From positions 1-11,358 of the forward strand of contig CALAEX010000118.1 of the NCBI GenBank assembly GCA_937891165.1: 11,358 bases of DNA, given 5' to 3'. Shown piece after piece: positions 1 to 7,060 of the stretch. Position 1 is the first letter of the stretch; the number at the start of each line of letters is the position of its first letter. Source of the stretch: an uncultured Lachnospiraceae bacterium (GTDB lineage Bacteria > Bacillota > Clostridia > Lachnospirales > Lachnospiraceae). The notes beneath the pieces are model-generated. The model saw nothing but the letters and a program-made list of their open reading frames with translations, was not told where the DNA came from and did no database searches. A program made the position numbers and the translations under genes.

Positions 1-154
1 CCATATTTTTCTACACAGAGAATAATCTGATAATAGATTGCAAGTCACTGTATAATTATAGAATAGGATAGTGGAATTTACAAGGAACGGTTGAAACTTG
101 GTACTAAAAATAGGGTTAACTATAAAATCTTTTAATATTTTTTACAGATACAAA
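1..154. other. AT-rich stretch without a recognisable gene
   Basis: Reading both strands I see no open frame of useful length, no tRNA or rRNA, and no convincing intrinsic terminator, although the minus-strand operon should end near here. It lies downstream of the remnant at 155-349. The rest of the gene-free left end (350-409) holds only a ribosome binding site with a broken start, described separately. Confidence 0.6.
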
Positions 155-349
155 CTACAAATAATTTTTAATCCTAAACACCGTCTGTTCTCCTTGCTTC
201 TCACTTACCAATTCAAACAAGTTTTCCCTGGTAGTAAATAGATTCTTCGGGTTTCTTCCAATTATCAAATATTGGTTCTTATCATCTACTGCAATATACT
301 TTCTAATAACGTCATCCAAAAGCACATCCGCATTATCAATCTCCCTAAT
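155..349 (-). pseudogene. 64-codon open stretch, probable 3' remnant of a lost gene
   Basis: A minus-strand frame stays open for 64 codons from just after a stop at 350-352 to a TAG at 155-157. Its composition looks like real protein: it begins IREIDNADVLLDD, runs through IAVDDKNQYLIIGRNPKN and ends TVFRIKNYL, with alternating hydrophobic strands and charged turns. It has no ATG; the first usable start is GTG at 325, about 15 bases after the nearest GGGAG, which is too far. The well-spaced AGGGAG at 341-346 serves an ATG at 333 in another frame that stops after 15 codons. This fits a gene truncated or frameshifted at its 5' end, lying 60 bases after the vWA gene. I do not recognise the family. 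It could also be a small gene with a non-standard start. Confidence 0.42.
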
Positions 350-360
350 TTATCTTATTA

Positions 361-373
361 CATTTTTCTCCTC
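361..373 (-). promoter_or_regulatory. Ribosome binding site with ATG followed by two stops
   Basis: On the minus strand GAGGAG (368-373) sits four bases before an ATG (361-363), close to ideal spacing, but the next two codons are TAA TAA. The site follows the vWA stop by about 37 bases. The simplest reading is the surviving start region of a decayed gene, perhaps the one whose tail is at 155-349. The two are not in the same frame. Confidence 0.35.
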
Positions 374-409
374 TTTACATATATCAAGTTCTACCTAACA
401 AAACTACTA

Positions 410-1336
410 TTAACGTCTTATTTGAAAATTCTCAAATATATTACTTTCCGTACTAAATACATCACTTAATTCTTTAATTCTTTCAGCACTTTTCAAGTCT
501 CCCTCTGAAATATCAGCTCTACTTTTCGGAATAAACACATAACTGTCATCTTCTTCATCGTATTCCGCTTCTAATTCTTTCTCTTTTTCTTCTTCCCATG
601 CTATTGTTGAAATCAATCTTGAAAATAATGTGTGAATTGTATTCCCAAACTCTTCCGGAGCATCTAACTTTATTCCATTTAACCACTCATCATATTCGTT
701 GGAAATATTACCATATAATGCTTTTAGAAATCCTAATTTAGACTTAGAAGCATCACTTTTTTTATTTATTAATTTAACCATGTGATTAATTAAATAATCA
801 TCTCCAACCTCTGTCTTTTCATTATTGCACAAGTCACTGATTAATACAAAAATAGGTGGTTTATATTTTTTAATATCCGCTTCCTTATACATCTTTTTTC
901 TTTTTTCTGCAAGATACCATGCCGTAAATAATGCACTTGCCATATACGTTTTTCCATGAAGGTCTTCTTTCTCAAACTTACAGTCTTTACAGTCATCTTC
1001 ATAATCATCTTCCAAAATGTATCCAAAAGCACGTTTCACTTTTATTTTATTATTAAAAGCTATCATACAAAAATCAATACTTGAAGACAATGTTGTTCTA
1101 CTTTCATAAACCTCTTTTAGAAAACTAGAAATTGCATTATTCAAATGCTCCAACTCATTTTCTAATGATTTACTGCTATCTACAATAAATACAATTGGAT
1201 AATGAACTGCCCCTGAAGCCTCATCAAAATTTTCTCTTATTTTAAAATCTTTCTCATCTACAATTTCAAGCATTTGAATTACTTTTTTTATTTCTATTAC
1301 TTCTTTATCATCAATACATGTTAATTCATCCCACAT
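410..1336 (-). CDS. TerY-like von Willebrand factor A domain protein
   Basis: A 308-residue cytoplasmic protein with a vWA fold. The strand at 46-53 (YPIVFIVD) leads into a MIDAS metal site of form DxSxS (D53, S55, S57), followed by a helix. The second MIDAS residue is probably T130 in GKTYMASAL, and the third D168 in FVLISDL. This layout matches TerY-type vWA proteins, which in TerY-P triads work with a kinase and a PP2C phosphatase. From about 248 the tail is very acidic (EEEKEKELEAEYDEEDD), then basic at the end. No signal peptide or membrane segment is visible. The ATG at 1336 is fixed by AGGAG seven bases upstream. The gene starts 12 bases after the kinase gene, so the two are surely co-transcribed. 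A metal-dependent adaptor or chaperone role for the kinase is inferred. The vWA call is firm; the TerY subfamily is likely. Confidence 0.85.
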   Translation of the reverse strand: MWDELTCIDDKEVIEIKKVIQMLEIVDEKDFKIRENFDEASGAVHYPIVFIVDSSKSLENELEHLNNAISSFLKEVYESRTTLSSSIDFCMIAFNNKIKVKRAFGYILEDDYEDDCKDCKFEKEDLHGKTYMASALFTAWYLAEKRKKMYKEADIKKYKPPIFVLISDLCNNEKTEVGDDYLINHMVKLINKKSDASKSKLGFLKALYGNISNEYDEWLNGIKLDAPEEFGNTIHTLFSRLISTIAWEEEKEKELEAEYDEEDDSYVFIPKSRADISEGDLKSAERIKELSDVFSTESNIFENFQIRR

Positions 1337-1343
1337 ATGCCCT

Positions 1344-1348
1344 CTCCT
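1344..1348 (-). promoter_or_regulatory. Ribosome binding site of the vWA gene
   Basis: AGGAG on the minus strand lies seven bases before the ATG at 1336 and abuts the kinase stop codon (1349-1351). It sets the vWA start and shows tight operon packing. Confidence 0.75.
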
Positions 1349-2689
1349 TCAAATCTTTTCTATAAGTTGTATATTATAAAGTATAAATTCTTTTAATAAA
1401 CTTTCTATACTGCAATGTTTCTTTCCATTTATTCCATCATATAAAATATTTCTTATGCTTTCTGATAACGCTAACCAACGATTTATCAAAGCAATTCCCC
1501 TTTTCGTCTGATACAATATTTCTGACTGATTTTGAAGGTGATAAATAGAATATTTCTCATCTTCTTCATCAAATGGGAAATTTCCTGCCATAAAAAAACG
1601 ATATATCATAACAAAAATAGCATATTTTTCAAACTGTGCATTCTGCAAAAATGCTTTTTTTCGATTTTCTTTTGGATTTTGTATCATTTCTTTTCTTGGG
1701 CAGGAAGAATAATATTTATAATAAGAAAAACCATCACAATCAATCGGTATCACTTCACAATTCTTTGTAACAATAAAATTATCTCCTTTTACATCACTAA
1801 AATAAATACCAGCTGAATGATACATTAAAACAGTTTTACACAATTGAATTGCAATATGAATACGATTTTGCACAGTAGATGAATAATGATTTTTTGTCAT
1901 AAATGACTTATAAAAACTATCATAATATAATTTTTCTAAAGAAACTCCTTCTATGTAATTACATACAATTCCCCGCTTCTGATTTCCTGTCAAAATTATC
2001 TTCTGTGGCAATGCCTCTAAAATGCCTGCTTTTTGAAACCACTTTCTTACACCTATCAAATCATCTATTTTGTAAAAATAATCTGATGTAAACTCTGTGA
2101 ATAATGATTTTATTATCTTTTTCTGTTCTCCATCTTCATAAAGATACAATTTAGCAGAAAGTGTTTCTTCAAATAAGCAGACATTTTTAAACTCTGTCAA
2201 CTCATTCGTATTATAAATAGGCAGATAATCCACCTTGTCTGTATTTTTAAAAGCAAGTTTTCCATTGCATTGAGCCAAATCAAATGCTCTATCATCTGAC
2301 TTTCCTGAAAAATTTAAAACAGCATACCTTGATACAGCATTTTCTTTTATCTGACTATAAAAACTTCTCAATTCTGGATAAGGAAAATTTAAAAAACAAA
2401 TATCTTTTCTTTCCAAAATTAATTTTTCAGCATACTCAAAAACAGACTCTCCCGAAATCATTCTTATTTTCTCAGGAAAAAGCTTTACCAATTTTTCCAT
2501 ATTAGAAAGAAATTGAATATAAGGTCGTTCAAACAAATGATTTTCAGCAAAATTATCCCTGCTTTCAAACACAAAAACGGTCGATGACTCTATTAGTAAT
2601 AACTGATTGAGCGTTTCAAAAAATTCTGCTTGATTTTTTATAATTGCTACTGATGGGTGAATAATATAAAAATCGAAATGGAATGGCAT
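1349..2689 (-). CDS. YegI-like (TerY-P type) protein kinase-fold protein with unknown N-terminal domain
   Basis: A 446-residue protein whose C-terminal part, from about 170, has a divergent protein kinase fold. K194 in KKIIKSL is the likely beta-3 lysine. YIEGVSL (245-251) resembles the hinge. The catalytic loop is HSAGIYFSDVKGDNFIV, with D299, K301 and N304. PIDCDGF (315-321) stands in for DFG. GDxxxxN followed by IDxDxF is the pattern I know from YegI-like kinases of TerY-P systems. Residues 1-150 form an alpha/beta region I cannot name; there is no FHA, zinc ribbon or membrane segment. The ATG at 2689 lies two bases after the preceding stop; a TTG at 2695 would give a TTGA overlap and two more residues. 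Neither has a clear ribosome binding site, so translational coupling is likely. It would phosphorylate an unknown target. Kinase fold is well supported; activity is not proven. Confidence 0.8.
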   Translation of the reverse strand: MPFHFDFYIIHPSVAIIKNQAEFFETLNQLLLIESSTVFVFESRDNFAENHLFERPYIQFLSNMEKLVKLFPEKIRMISGESVFEYAEKLILERKDICFLNFPYPELRSFYSQIKENAVSRYAVLNFSGKSDDRAFDLAQCNGKLAFKNTDKVDYLPIYNTNELTEFKNVCLFEETLSAKLYLYEDGEQKKIIKSLFTEFTSDYFYKIDDLIGVRKWFQKAGILEALPQKIILTGNQKRGIVCNYIEGVSLEKLYYDSFYKSFMTKNHYSSTVQNRIHIAIQLCKTVLMYHSAGIYFSDVKGDNFIVTKNCEVIPIDCDGFSYYKYYSSCPRKEMIQNPKENRKKAFLQNAQFEKYAIFVMIYRFFMAGNFPFDEEDEKYSIYHLQNQSEILYQTKRGIALINRWLALSESIRNILYDGINGKKHCSIESLLKEFILYNIQLIEKI

Positions 2690-2691
2690 AA

Positions 2692-3273
2692 TCAATTATC
2701 ATATAATAAAATCAATTCAAAAAAACCTTTTCTGTTATTTTCAAATCTTCCTTTATTTCCTAAAGCTATCTGTTTTCTTGCTAATTCTTTTGCTTCATAT
2801 AAACGATTCAATTCAATATAAGATAAACATTTTAAAATATTTATATCTACTATTTCATCACTTGATAAAATATAATTTACTATATTATCTTTCTCTGAAA
2901 AATTAGATACCTCCTTTTTTATCTTTTCAAAAAAGTCTCTTACTAACATATCTATATTCTCAGATAATTCTATTTCTCCTTTAGCAATCAAAATACTCGG
3001 TGCCGTAAAAGCACCACTAACTTTTAATGCATCTCCTTTTTTTATATTATCTTCCATTTCCATAACTTTCCAAAATATAACATCAAAAGAAACCTTTTTT
3101 ATATTAATTCTATATATTAATTTTTCAGAATTTACAATCAAAAAATCAATAGCTATAATATTTTCATTTTCAATCTTATAAATTGTATTTTTAATTTTTT
3201 TAAATCCTTCATCAGCAGCATTTTCTTTTATTTTTAAAATACAATCTTTTTGCATTTGTTTATTAATCTTCAT
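2692..3273 (-). CDS. DUF4304-like protein, possible second immunity protein
   Basis: A 193-residue soluble protein without signal peptide or membrane segment. Residues 1-95 resemble DUF4304-like proteins as I remember them: a leading helix, GFKK, a strand with hydrophobic residues, then SFDVIFWKVMEMEDN (about 62-76) and SGAFTAPS (about 85-92). The second half is helical, with acidic and lysine-rich stretches and no known motif. The ATG at 3273 has GGAG seven bases upstream and overlaps the preceding gene by 11 bases, a sign of translational coupling. Such proteins often sit near toxin genes, so an immunity or orphan-immunity role is inferred from position. It could instead be an accessory part of the kinase/vWA module, whose first gene starts at its stop codon. 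Gene call is firm; function uncertain. Confidence 0.7.
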   Translation of the reverse strand: MKINKQMQKDCILKIKENAADEGFKKIKNTIYKIENENIIAIDFLIVNSEKLIYRINIKKVSFDVIFWKVMEMEDNIKKGDALKVSGAFTAPSILIAKGEIELSENIDMLVRDFFEKIKKEVSNFSEKDNIVNYILSSDEIVDINILKCLSYIELNRLYEAKELARKQIALGNKGRFENNRKGFFELILLYDN

Positions 3274-3601
3274 TACTTGTCTCCAATATATGACATTCTA
3301 TTGTAATTCCAAGTTCATTTACTTGTCTTTGTACTTGCTCTAAGAAATTCATAGCTTTCATTGTTGGTTCATTTTTAAAATGAATTTCAAAAATAGCACA
3401 TTCTATCAATGCATTCTTATAAATTTCATAATATTGTTCCTCTTCACAAAAAGAAATATAATCGTTTATCTTTTCTTGAAGTGCTAATAAGTGATTATAC
3501 TCATCATTCCACTCAAGATGGTCTGATATTAACATTCTCAATACTCTTTTTTCTTCATCTAATGCTATTCCATCTACTACATTTCTATCTAAAACTGACA
3601 T
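3263..3601 (-). CDS. DUF6572-like protein, likely cognate immunity protein of the nuclease effector
   Basis: A 112-residue soluble protein. It starts MSVLDRNVVDGIALDEE and continues with the hallmark ISDHLEWND (25-33) and LLALQEKINDYISF, which I recognise as the DUF6572 pattern. The rest alternates a helix, a strand and a helix, and ends in an acidic tail. There is no signal peptide, so it acts in the cytoplasm. The start is set by AAGGAGG four bases before the ATG. It begins 15 bases after the effector's stop codon, the classic place for an immunity gene, and overlaps the next gene by 11 bases. The inferred role is binding and blocking the PD-(D/E)xK toxin domain. The family match rests on memory of the motif; the immunity role rests on position. 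Confidence 0.75.
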   Translation of the reverse strand: MSVLDRNVVDGIALDEEKRVLRMLISDHLEWNDEYNHLLALQEKINDYISFCEEEQYYEIYKNALIECAIFEIHFKNEPTMKAMNFLEQVQRQVNELGITIECHILETSNED

Positions 3602-3616
3602 ACTTCCTCCTTAAGA

Positions 3617-4738
3617 TTATTTAGGTCTAATTATTTTTATTTCCGTACCAGCAGGAATTTTAAATCCTCCTTTAAAAATACCTTTTCCTTCTCCTACAAC
3701 AGTTCCTCCCTCTTTCATAATTTCATCAAATGCAATTTTTTGATTAGTTGTTAATGAAGCTGTGGCAGATGACTTAAACTCATTTATTATAATATTTCCA
3801 TTTGCATCAATTCCAATCGCATCCACTCGTGTTTTTACACCTGATTTTGTTTTTATAGTAACTTGTTCTACTGCATTCGAATTTTGAGCCTTAAATTTCG
3901 CAAATTCTTGCTGCTCATAAATTTTACCATTCGTACGATTTTTTTCTAAAGTATTTGCTCTATTTCCATCCTTATTTACAATATCATCTGCAACATCATC
4001 TACAATACCAGCTTTATTAACTCCGTTAATAATACCCTTGACAACATTTAAAATACTAGATGCTAAAGCAAAAATACCGCCCCACATAAACCCTTGTGCC
4101 AATCCATCTAAAAAGCCGTCCCATATATCACCGCCTGTAAATAGAGAAATCGCCGCGCCAAAAAGTCCTGAAATTAACATTCCTTGTAAAACTCCAACTA
4201 CCAATGGTGCTAATGCACCACCCGAAAGAAATGTAATGACTGCTGCAATTGCAAGTGTTACTGCTCCTACAATTAATTCTACCGCGTGTTCTTTTACAAA
4301 TTCAACAATTCCATTCCAAATCTGCTCTGCTGTATCACAAAATCCTTCCCATTTTTCTAAAATCCAATCCCAGATTTTTTCCGGGTCTACTCCAGCAGGT
4401 GCAAGATGCGGATGTTTTTCGTAAAATCTTTTCTCATTCTGCATAATTGTATCTGCAACTCTTTTATCTGTAAGAACTGTATTTTCAAAAAATTTGTCAC
4501 TTTTCTGTTGAAGCTGCACAACACTATTCTTTTTTCTTTCTTCTGCTTCAATTCGATGATTGATATCTGTTTGTGCTGATTGGAGATTCCCATTTAAAGG
4601 ACCATTCACATTTGAGATTCTTTGATTTACACTCTGCAATGCTTCTATTGTATCATCTATTCTATCATAAAGCCTGTCTAATTTATTCTGATAAGATGCA
4701 ACCGCTCCTCCACCGCCTCCATATATCTCTATTCGCAT
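3617..4738 (-). CDS. T7SS-type effector with C-terminal PD-(D/E)xK nuclease toxin domain
   Basis: A 373-residue polymorphic toxin in three parts. Residues 1-110 open with a five-glycine run (7-11) and form two long helices broken near NGPLNG (45-50), like the helical hairpins of WXG/LXG export domains. Residues 153-237 are hydrophobic and glycine-rich, compatible with membrane-associating segments. Residues 270-373 are the toxin: RVDAIGID (D306), then GNIIINEFKSS (E320, K322), then LTTNQ (Q333), TVVGEGKG and a final IRP. This spacing matches PD-(D/E)xK nuclease toxins of the EAKSSATAPLTPNQ kind found at the ends of Rhs and CDI proteins. No signal peptide is seen. The ATG at 4738 has a perfect AGGAGG six bases upstream. 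It follows the WXG100 gene by 59 bases and precedes a putative immunity gene. DNA as target is inferred. Confidence 0.85.
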   Translation of the reverse strand: MRIEIYGGGGGAVASYQNKLDRLYDRIDDTIEALQSVNQRISNVNGPLNGNLQSAQTDINHRIEAEERKKNSVVQLQQKSDKFFENTVLTDKRVADTIMQNEKRFYEKHPHLAPAGVDPEKIWDWILEKWEGFCDTAEQIWNGIVEFVKEHAVELIVGAVTLAIAAVITFLSGGALAPLVVGVLQGMLISGLFGAAISLFTGGDIWDGFLDGLAQGFMWGGIFALASSILNVVKGIINGVNKAGIVDDVADDIVNKDGNRANTLEKNRTNGKIYEQQEFAKFKAQNSNAVEQVTIKTKSGVKTRVDAIGIDANGNIIINEFKSSATASLTTNQKIAFDEIMKEGGTVVGEGKGIFKGGFKIPAGTEIKIIRPK

Positions 4739-4744
4739 ATCGTG

Positions 4745-4750
4745 CCTCCT
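4745..4750 (-). promoter_or_regulatory. Consensus ribosome binding site of the effector gene
   Basis: AGGAGG on the minus strand, six bases before the ATG at 4738. It is the strongest site in the window together with that of the DUF6572-like gene, suggesting that toxin and immunity protein are both well translated. Confidence 0.8.
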
Positions 4751-4797
4751 TTCCTTCTCTATTTATGTACATAATCGAATAACTTTAAAAAGCCATT

Positions 4798-5094
4798 TTA
4801 ATTCTCCTGATTTGCTTCACCTAATGCCGTATCACATTCTTGAAAAATTTCTTTACAAGACTCTAAGGTATCGCACATTGTAACAAGAATATCTTGTATC
4901 CCTGTAAGATTTGCTTTTACATTTTCTGCATCTTTTTTAAATGCTTCTGCACCTTTTCCTTCCCAATTTTGTACTAATTCCTTTACAATTTCATCATAAT
5001 CCATTGTTATCTTATTATACTTTTGAATTAACATACTTTTCTGTGAAAGAAATTTATCAAAACTTCTTGTATCTAAAAGATTGTAGCCTCCCAT
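4798..5094 (-). CDS. WXG100 family (Esx) T7SS protein
   Basis: A 98-residue helical protein, the usual WXG100 length. The W-x-G motif is WEG at residues 44-46 (LVQNWEGKGAEAF), in the loop between two predicted helices. Near the C-terminus FQECD (84-88) is a variant of the YxxxD/E export signal with phenylalanine for tyrosine. No signal peptide or membrane segment. I choose the ATG at 5094 because AGGGTGG lies upstream and the length then fits; the frame is open to an ATG at 5151, but that would overlap the ATPase gene by about 50 bases and add an atypical lysine-rich leader. It follows the ATPase D2-D3 gene by seven bases and precedes the effector. It is probably secreted as a dimer and may be the co-substrate or chaperone of the effector. 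Confidence 0.9.
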   Translation of the reverse strand: MGGYNLLDTRSFDKFLSQKSMLIQKYNKITMDYDEIVKELVQNWEGKGAEAFKKDAENVKANLTGIQDILVTMCDTLESCKEIFQECDTALGEANQEN

Positions 5095-5101
5095 ATGTTC
5101 A

Positions 5102-7018
5102 TTACCACCCTTTCTTTTTAAAATATATTGGTAAAATTGGTGCGTCATCATCGTCTTCTAGTGTTACATTCTCTTTTGTACTTTCTTTCTTATCTATTTT
5201 TGCCTCTTCCTCTTCTCTAGGTTTTGAAATTTCTGCTTTTTGTTCTTTCTTTTCATCAGACTGTACTATCGTTTGAAAAACACTTCCTTTTCCTATTCCA
5301 TCTAAAATTCGATATTCTTTCCATATTTGTTTTTCCTCTATGGTTTCATTACGAAGCATTTTTTCATGTGAAACATTCAGCATTTTAAATTTTACCACTT
5401 CGTCACTTTGTTCTATATCTAATAAATATCCATCTCCTCGTTCACATTTTCCAAACATTTCTTTTAATTCTTCTAAGTCCTGTGTTCCAAATACCGTATG
5501 CTGTCCCTTATTATCTCTGATAAAACGTACGATATCATCTAATAAAAAAGCATATTTTATACTATTGTTAAATAACAATCTTATTTCTGACTCCGTTATA
5601 TTCTGTGCATCTGAAAAAACAAACAATACTTTTTCCTCCGATGCACTATTTATGAAAGCTGCTAATCTGCTAATGACCTGTGTGCCAATCCTTCCTTGCA
5701 TTGACAAATAAAATTGTTTACTCTGTATCACAAAAACTGTAAACGGATGTTCCTTTTTCGTTATTTTCTTCTCTTCTTCTTCATACATATCTTTTGGAAT
5801 ATCATAATAGGCTTCTTCTTCAATAAACGCAAAAAATTCTTCCTTATTCTTAATTAACTTCCAAGAAGGATAATTCGGTTTTTCTTGTGGACTTCCAATT
5901 TCCGGAAAACTTGTTATAATATCCTGTTTTACAATATCTTTAACATCATCTAATCCTGATCTCTTATCTTCCCAAAATACAAATCTTACTCCCGATATTC
6001 CCAATGCTCCATATAAAATCAAACGAAGCAGGTTGGATTTACCCGAACGTTTTTTTCCATAAATTGCGATTGCATTTGCATCTTCTAAATTGATAGAAAT
6101 TGGCTTAAATTTAAAATAATCCAGTCCTACGGTTAAACAACCTTTCTGATATGCAGGATTTTCAGGCTCATTCTCCATATATTCAGACCATGTTTCTGCA
6201 TTTAAATCGGTGATAAATGTCTTTAAGCGTTCTTTTGCTGCCTTTTCTACATCTACTTCATAAAATTCCTTCAAATTTTCTATAAATATTTCTAACGCCT
6301 TTTCTTCTCCGTCTCCCTTTGAATAATCATACGGATAATATGCTTGAAATTCAAAAACCCCTTTCTCGCTATTTGCTACACCACGTCCTTTTTCCAAAAT
6401 CGGTTTCTCTACTTTTGCAGAAAATATTTCTGCATACTTATCTTTTGGAAGGTCAAATGCAATAACTCGATTAAAAGCTCCCATCAACCTTCCTATTCCT
6501 CCTGAATATTCATTTGCAGCAAAGACAAGTGTAATTCCTTTTGCCAATCCATCTCTTGACAATTTTAATAATAATTCCTTATAACTTTCATATTTCCCAT
6601 CTGTATAAAAAGAGTTTAAACCATCTAAAACAAAGGTTATATGTGGCGGACGTTCATCAACAGGGCATTGACTATATACCTTTCCTGATAAGATTTTAGA
6701 ATACTCCGAAAATTTTCCTTCTATAATTTTAAAAATTCTTCTAACATTTTCATCATTCGCACCATCAAAGCAGGCTTTTACATAGGGCAGTTTCCCATAC
6801 ATTTGAAGTCCATTATTAAAATCTAAAATATAAATTTCTTCCATGTCTTTTGCTTCTTTTACTTGATGAATACGGATAAGAAGTGTCTTTAACAATGTTG
6901 TTTTTCCACTCATAGCTGTACCAAATACAGCTATATTACTCTGATACAAATCTACTTCATAATCATCTTGTAACTGTTCTTCCGGATTATCATATCTGCC
7001 AAGAACTAACGAGTTCAT
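5102..7018 (-). CDS. EssC/EccC-like T7SS ATPase subunit, domains D2 and D3 only
   Basis: A 638-residue cytoplasmic protein corresponding to the C-terminal half of EssC/EccC. It begins MNSLVLGRYDNPEEQ, which is where D2 begins in full-length EssC (pattern LGLVDDPxxQ). D2 has Walker A GTAMSGKT (33-40) and a Walker B-like strand ITFVLDGL (D132). D3 has Walker A GKKRSGKS (321-328), but its Walker B strand reads TVFVIQSK, lacking the aspartate. The last 55 residues are a charged linker ending LPIYFKKKGW. I chose the ATG at 7018, 19 bases after the stop of the D1 gene, because homology starts there; its site (AGAGAT) is weak. In-frame ATGs at 7051 and 7066 and a TTG at 7072 would only add a lysine-rich leader. 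It probably joins the D1 subunit as the substrate-recognising part of the export motor, like mycobacterial EccCb. Confidence 0.85.
   Translation of the reverse strand: MNSLVLGRYDNPEEQLQDDYEVDLYQSNIAVFGTAMSGKTTLLKTLLIRIHQVKEAKDMEEIYILDFNNGLQMYGKLPYVKACFDGANDENVRRIFKIIEGKFSEYSKILSGKVYSQCPVDERPPHITFVLDGLNSFYTDGKYESYKELLLKLSRDGLAKGITLVFAANEYSGGIGRLMGAFNRVIAFDLPKDKYAEIFSAKVEKPILEKGRGVANSEKGVFEFQAYYPYDYSKGDGEEKALEIFIENLKEFYEVDVEKAAKERLKTFITDLNAETWSEYMENEPENPAYQKGCLTVGLDYFKFKPISINLEDANAIAIYGKKRSGKSNLLRLILYGALGISGVRFVFWEDKRSGLDDVKDIVKQDIITSFPEIGSPQEKPNYPSWKLIKNKEEFFAFIEEEAYYDIPKDMYEEEEKKITKKEHPFTVFVIQSKQFYLSMQGRIGTQVISRLAAFINSASEEKVLFVFSDAQNITESEIRLLFNNSIKYAFLLDDIVRFIRDNKGQHTVFGTQDLEELKEMFGKCERGDGYLLDIEQSDEVVKFKMLNVSHEKMLRNETIEEKQIWKEYRILDGIGKGSVFQTIVQSDEKKEQKAEISKPREEEEAKIDKKESTKENVTLEDDDDAPILPIYFKKKGW
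5105..5111 (-). promoter_or_regulatory. Ribosome binding site of the WXG100 gene
   Basis: AGGGTGG on the minus strand, ten bases before the ATG at 5094 and inside the end of the preceding ATPase gene. It supports the 98-residue start over the longer reading from 5151. Confidence 0.6.
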
Positions 7019-7027
7019 TGTTATCTC

Positions 7028-7060
7028 TTTTTTTTTCTTATTTTTCTTCATCTTTTTTTT
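7028..7060 (-). other. A-rich D1/D2 gene junction with A8 and A9 runs
   Basis: On the coding strand the end of the D1 gene contains a run of eight A (7053-7060), the TAA stop (7038-7040) and then nine A (7028-7036). The D2-D3 frame is open across this whole region back to 7072. Loss of one A from the A8 run would fuse both genes into one protein of normal EssC plan. This may be a natural split, a site of transcriptional slippage, or a homopolymer sequencing error. Confidence 0.55.

Noticed and set aside
27..56. Possible rightward promoter, CTGATA, 18 bases, TATAAT
   Set aside because: In sequence this AT-rich such matches are common, and nothing on the plus strand downstream is coding.
73..100. 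Weak inverted repeat (CAAG...CTTG) as operon terminator
   Set aside because: Only a four to five base-pair stem and no proper U tract on the minus-strand transcript.
272..469. Plus-strand 65-codon open frame over the left intergenic region
   Set aside because: Composition is that of AT-rich noise (I, L, Y, K), it has no ribosome binding site, and it runs into the antisense of the vWA gene.
3409..3624. Plus-strand open frame opposite the DUF6572-like gene
   Set aside because: Antisense shadow of a gene with a strong ribosome binding site and a family motif.
4038..4424. Plus-strand 128-codon open frame opposite the effector's hydrophobic region
   Set aside because: It mirrors the effector's glycine/alanine-rich codons as proline/serine-rich sequence; no ribosome binding site or domain.
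4763..4774. Perfect 12-base palindrome TTATGTACATAA between the WXG100 and effector genes
   Set aside because: Short, AT-rich and without a following U tract; not enough for a terminator or operator call.
5095..5151. Longer WXG100 start at 5151
   Set aside because: It would overlap the ATPase gene by 50 bases and add a lysine-rich leader; the shorter start has a ribosome binding site and normal family length.
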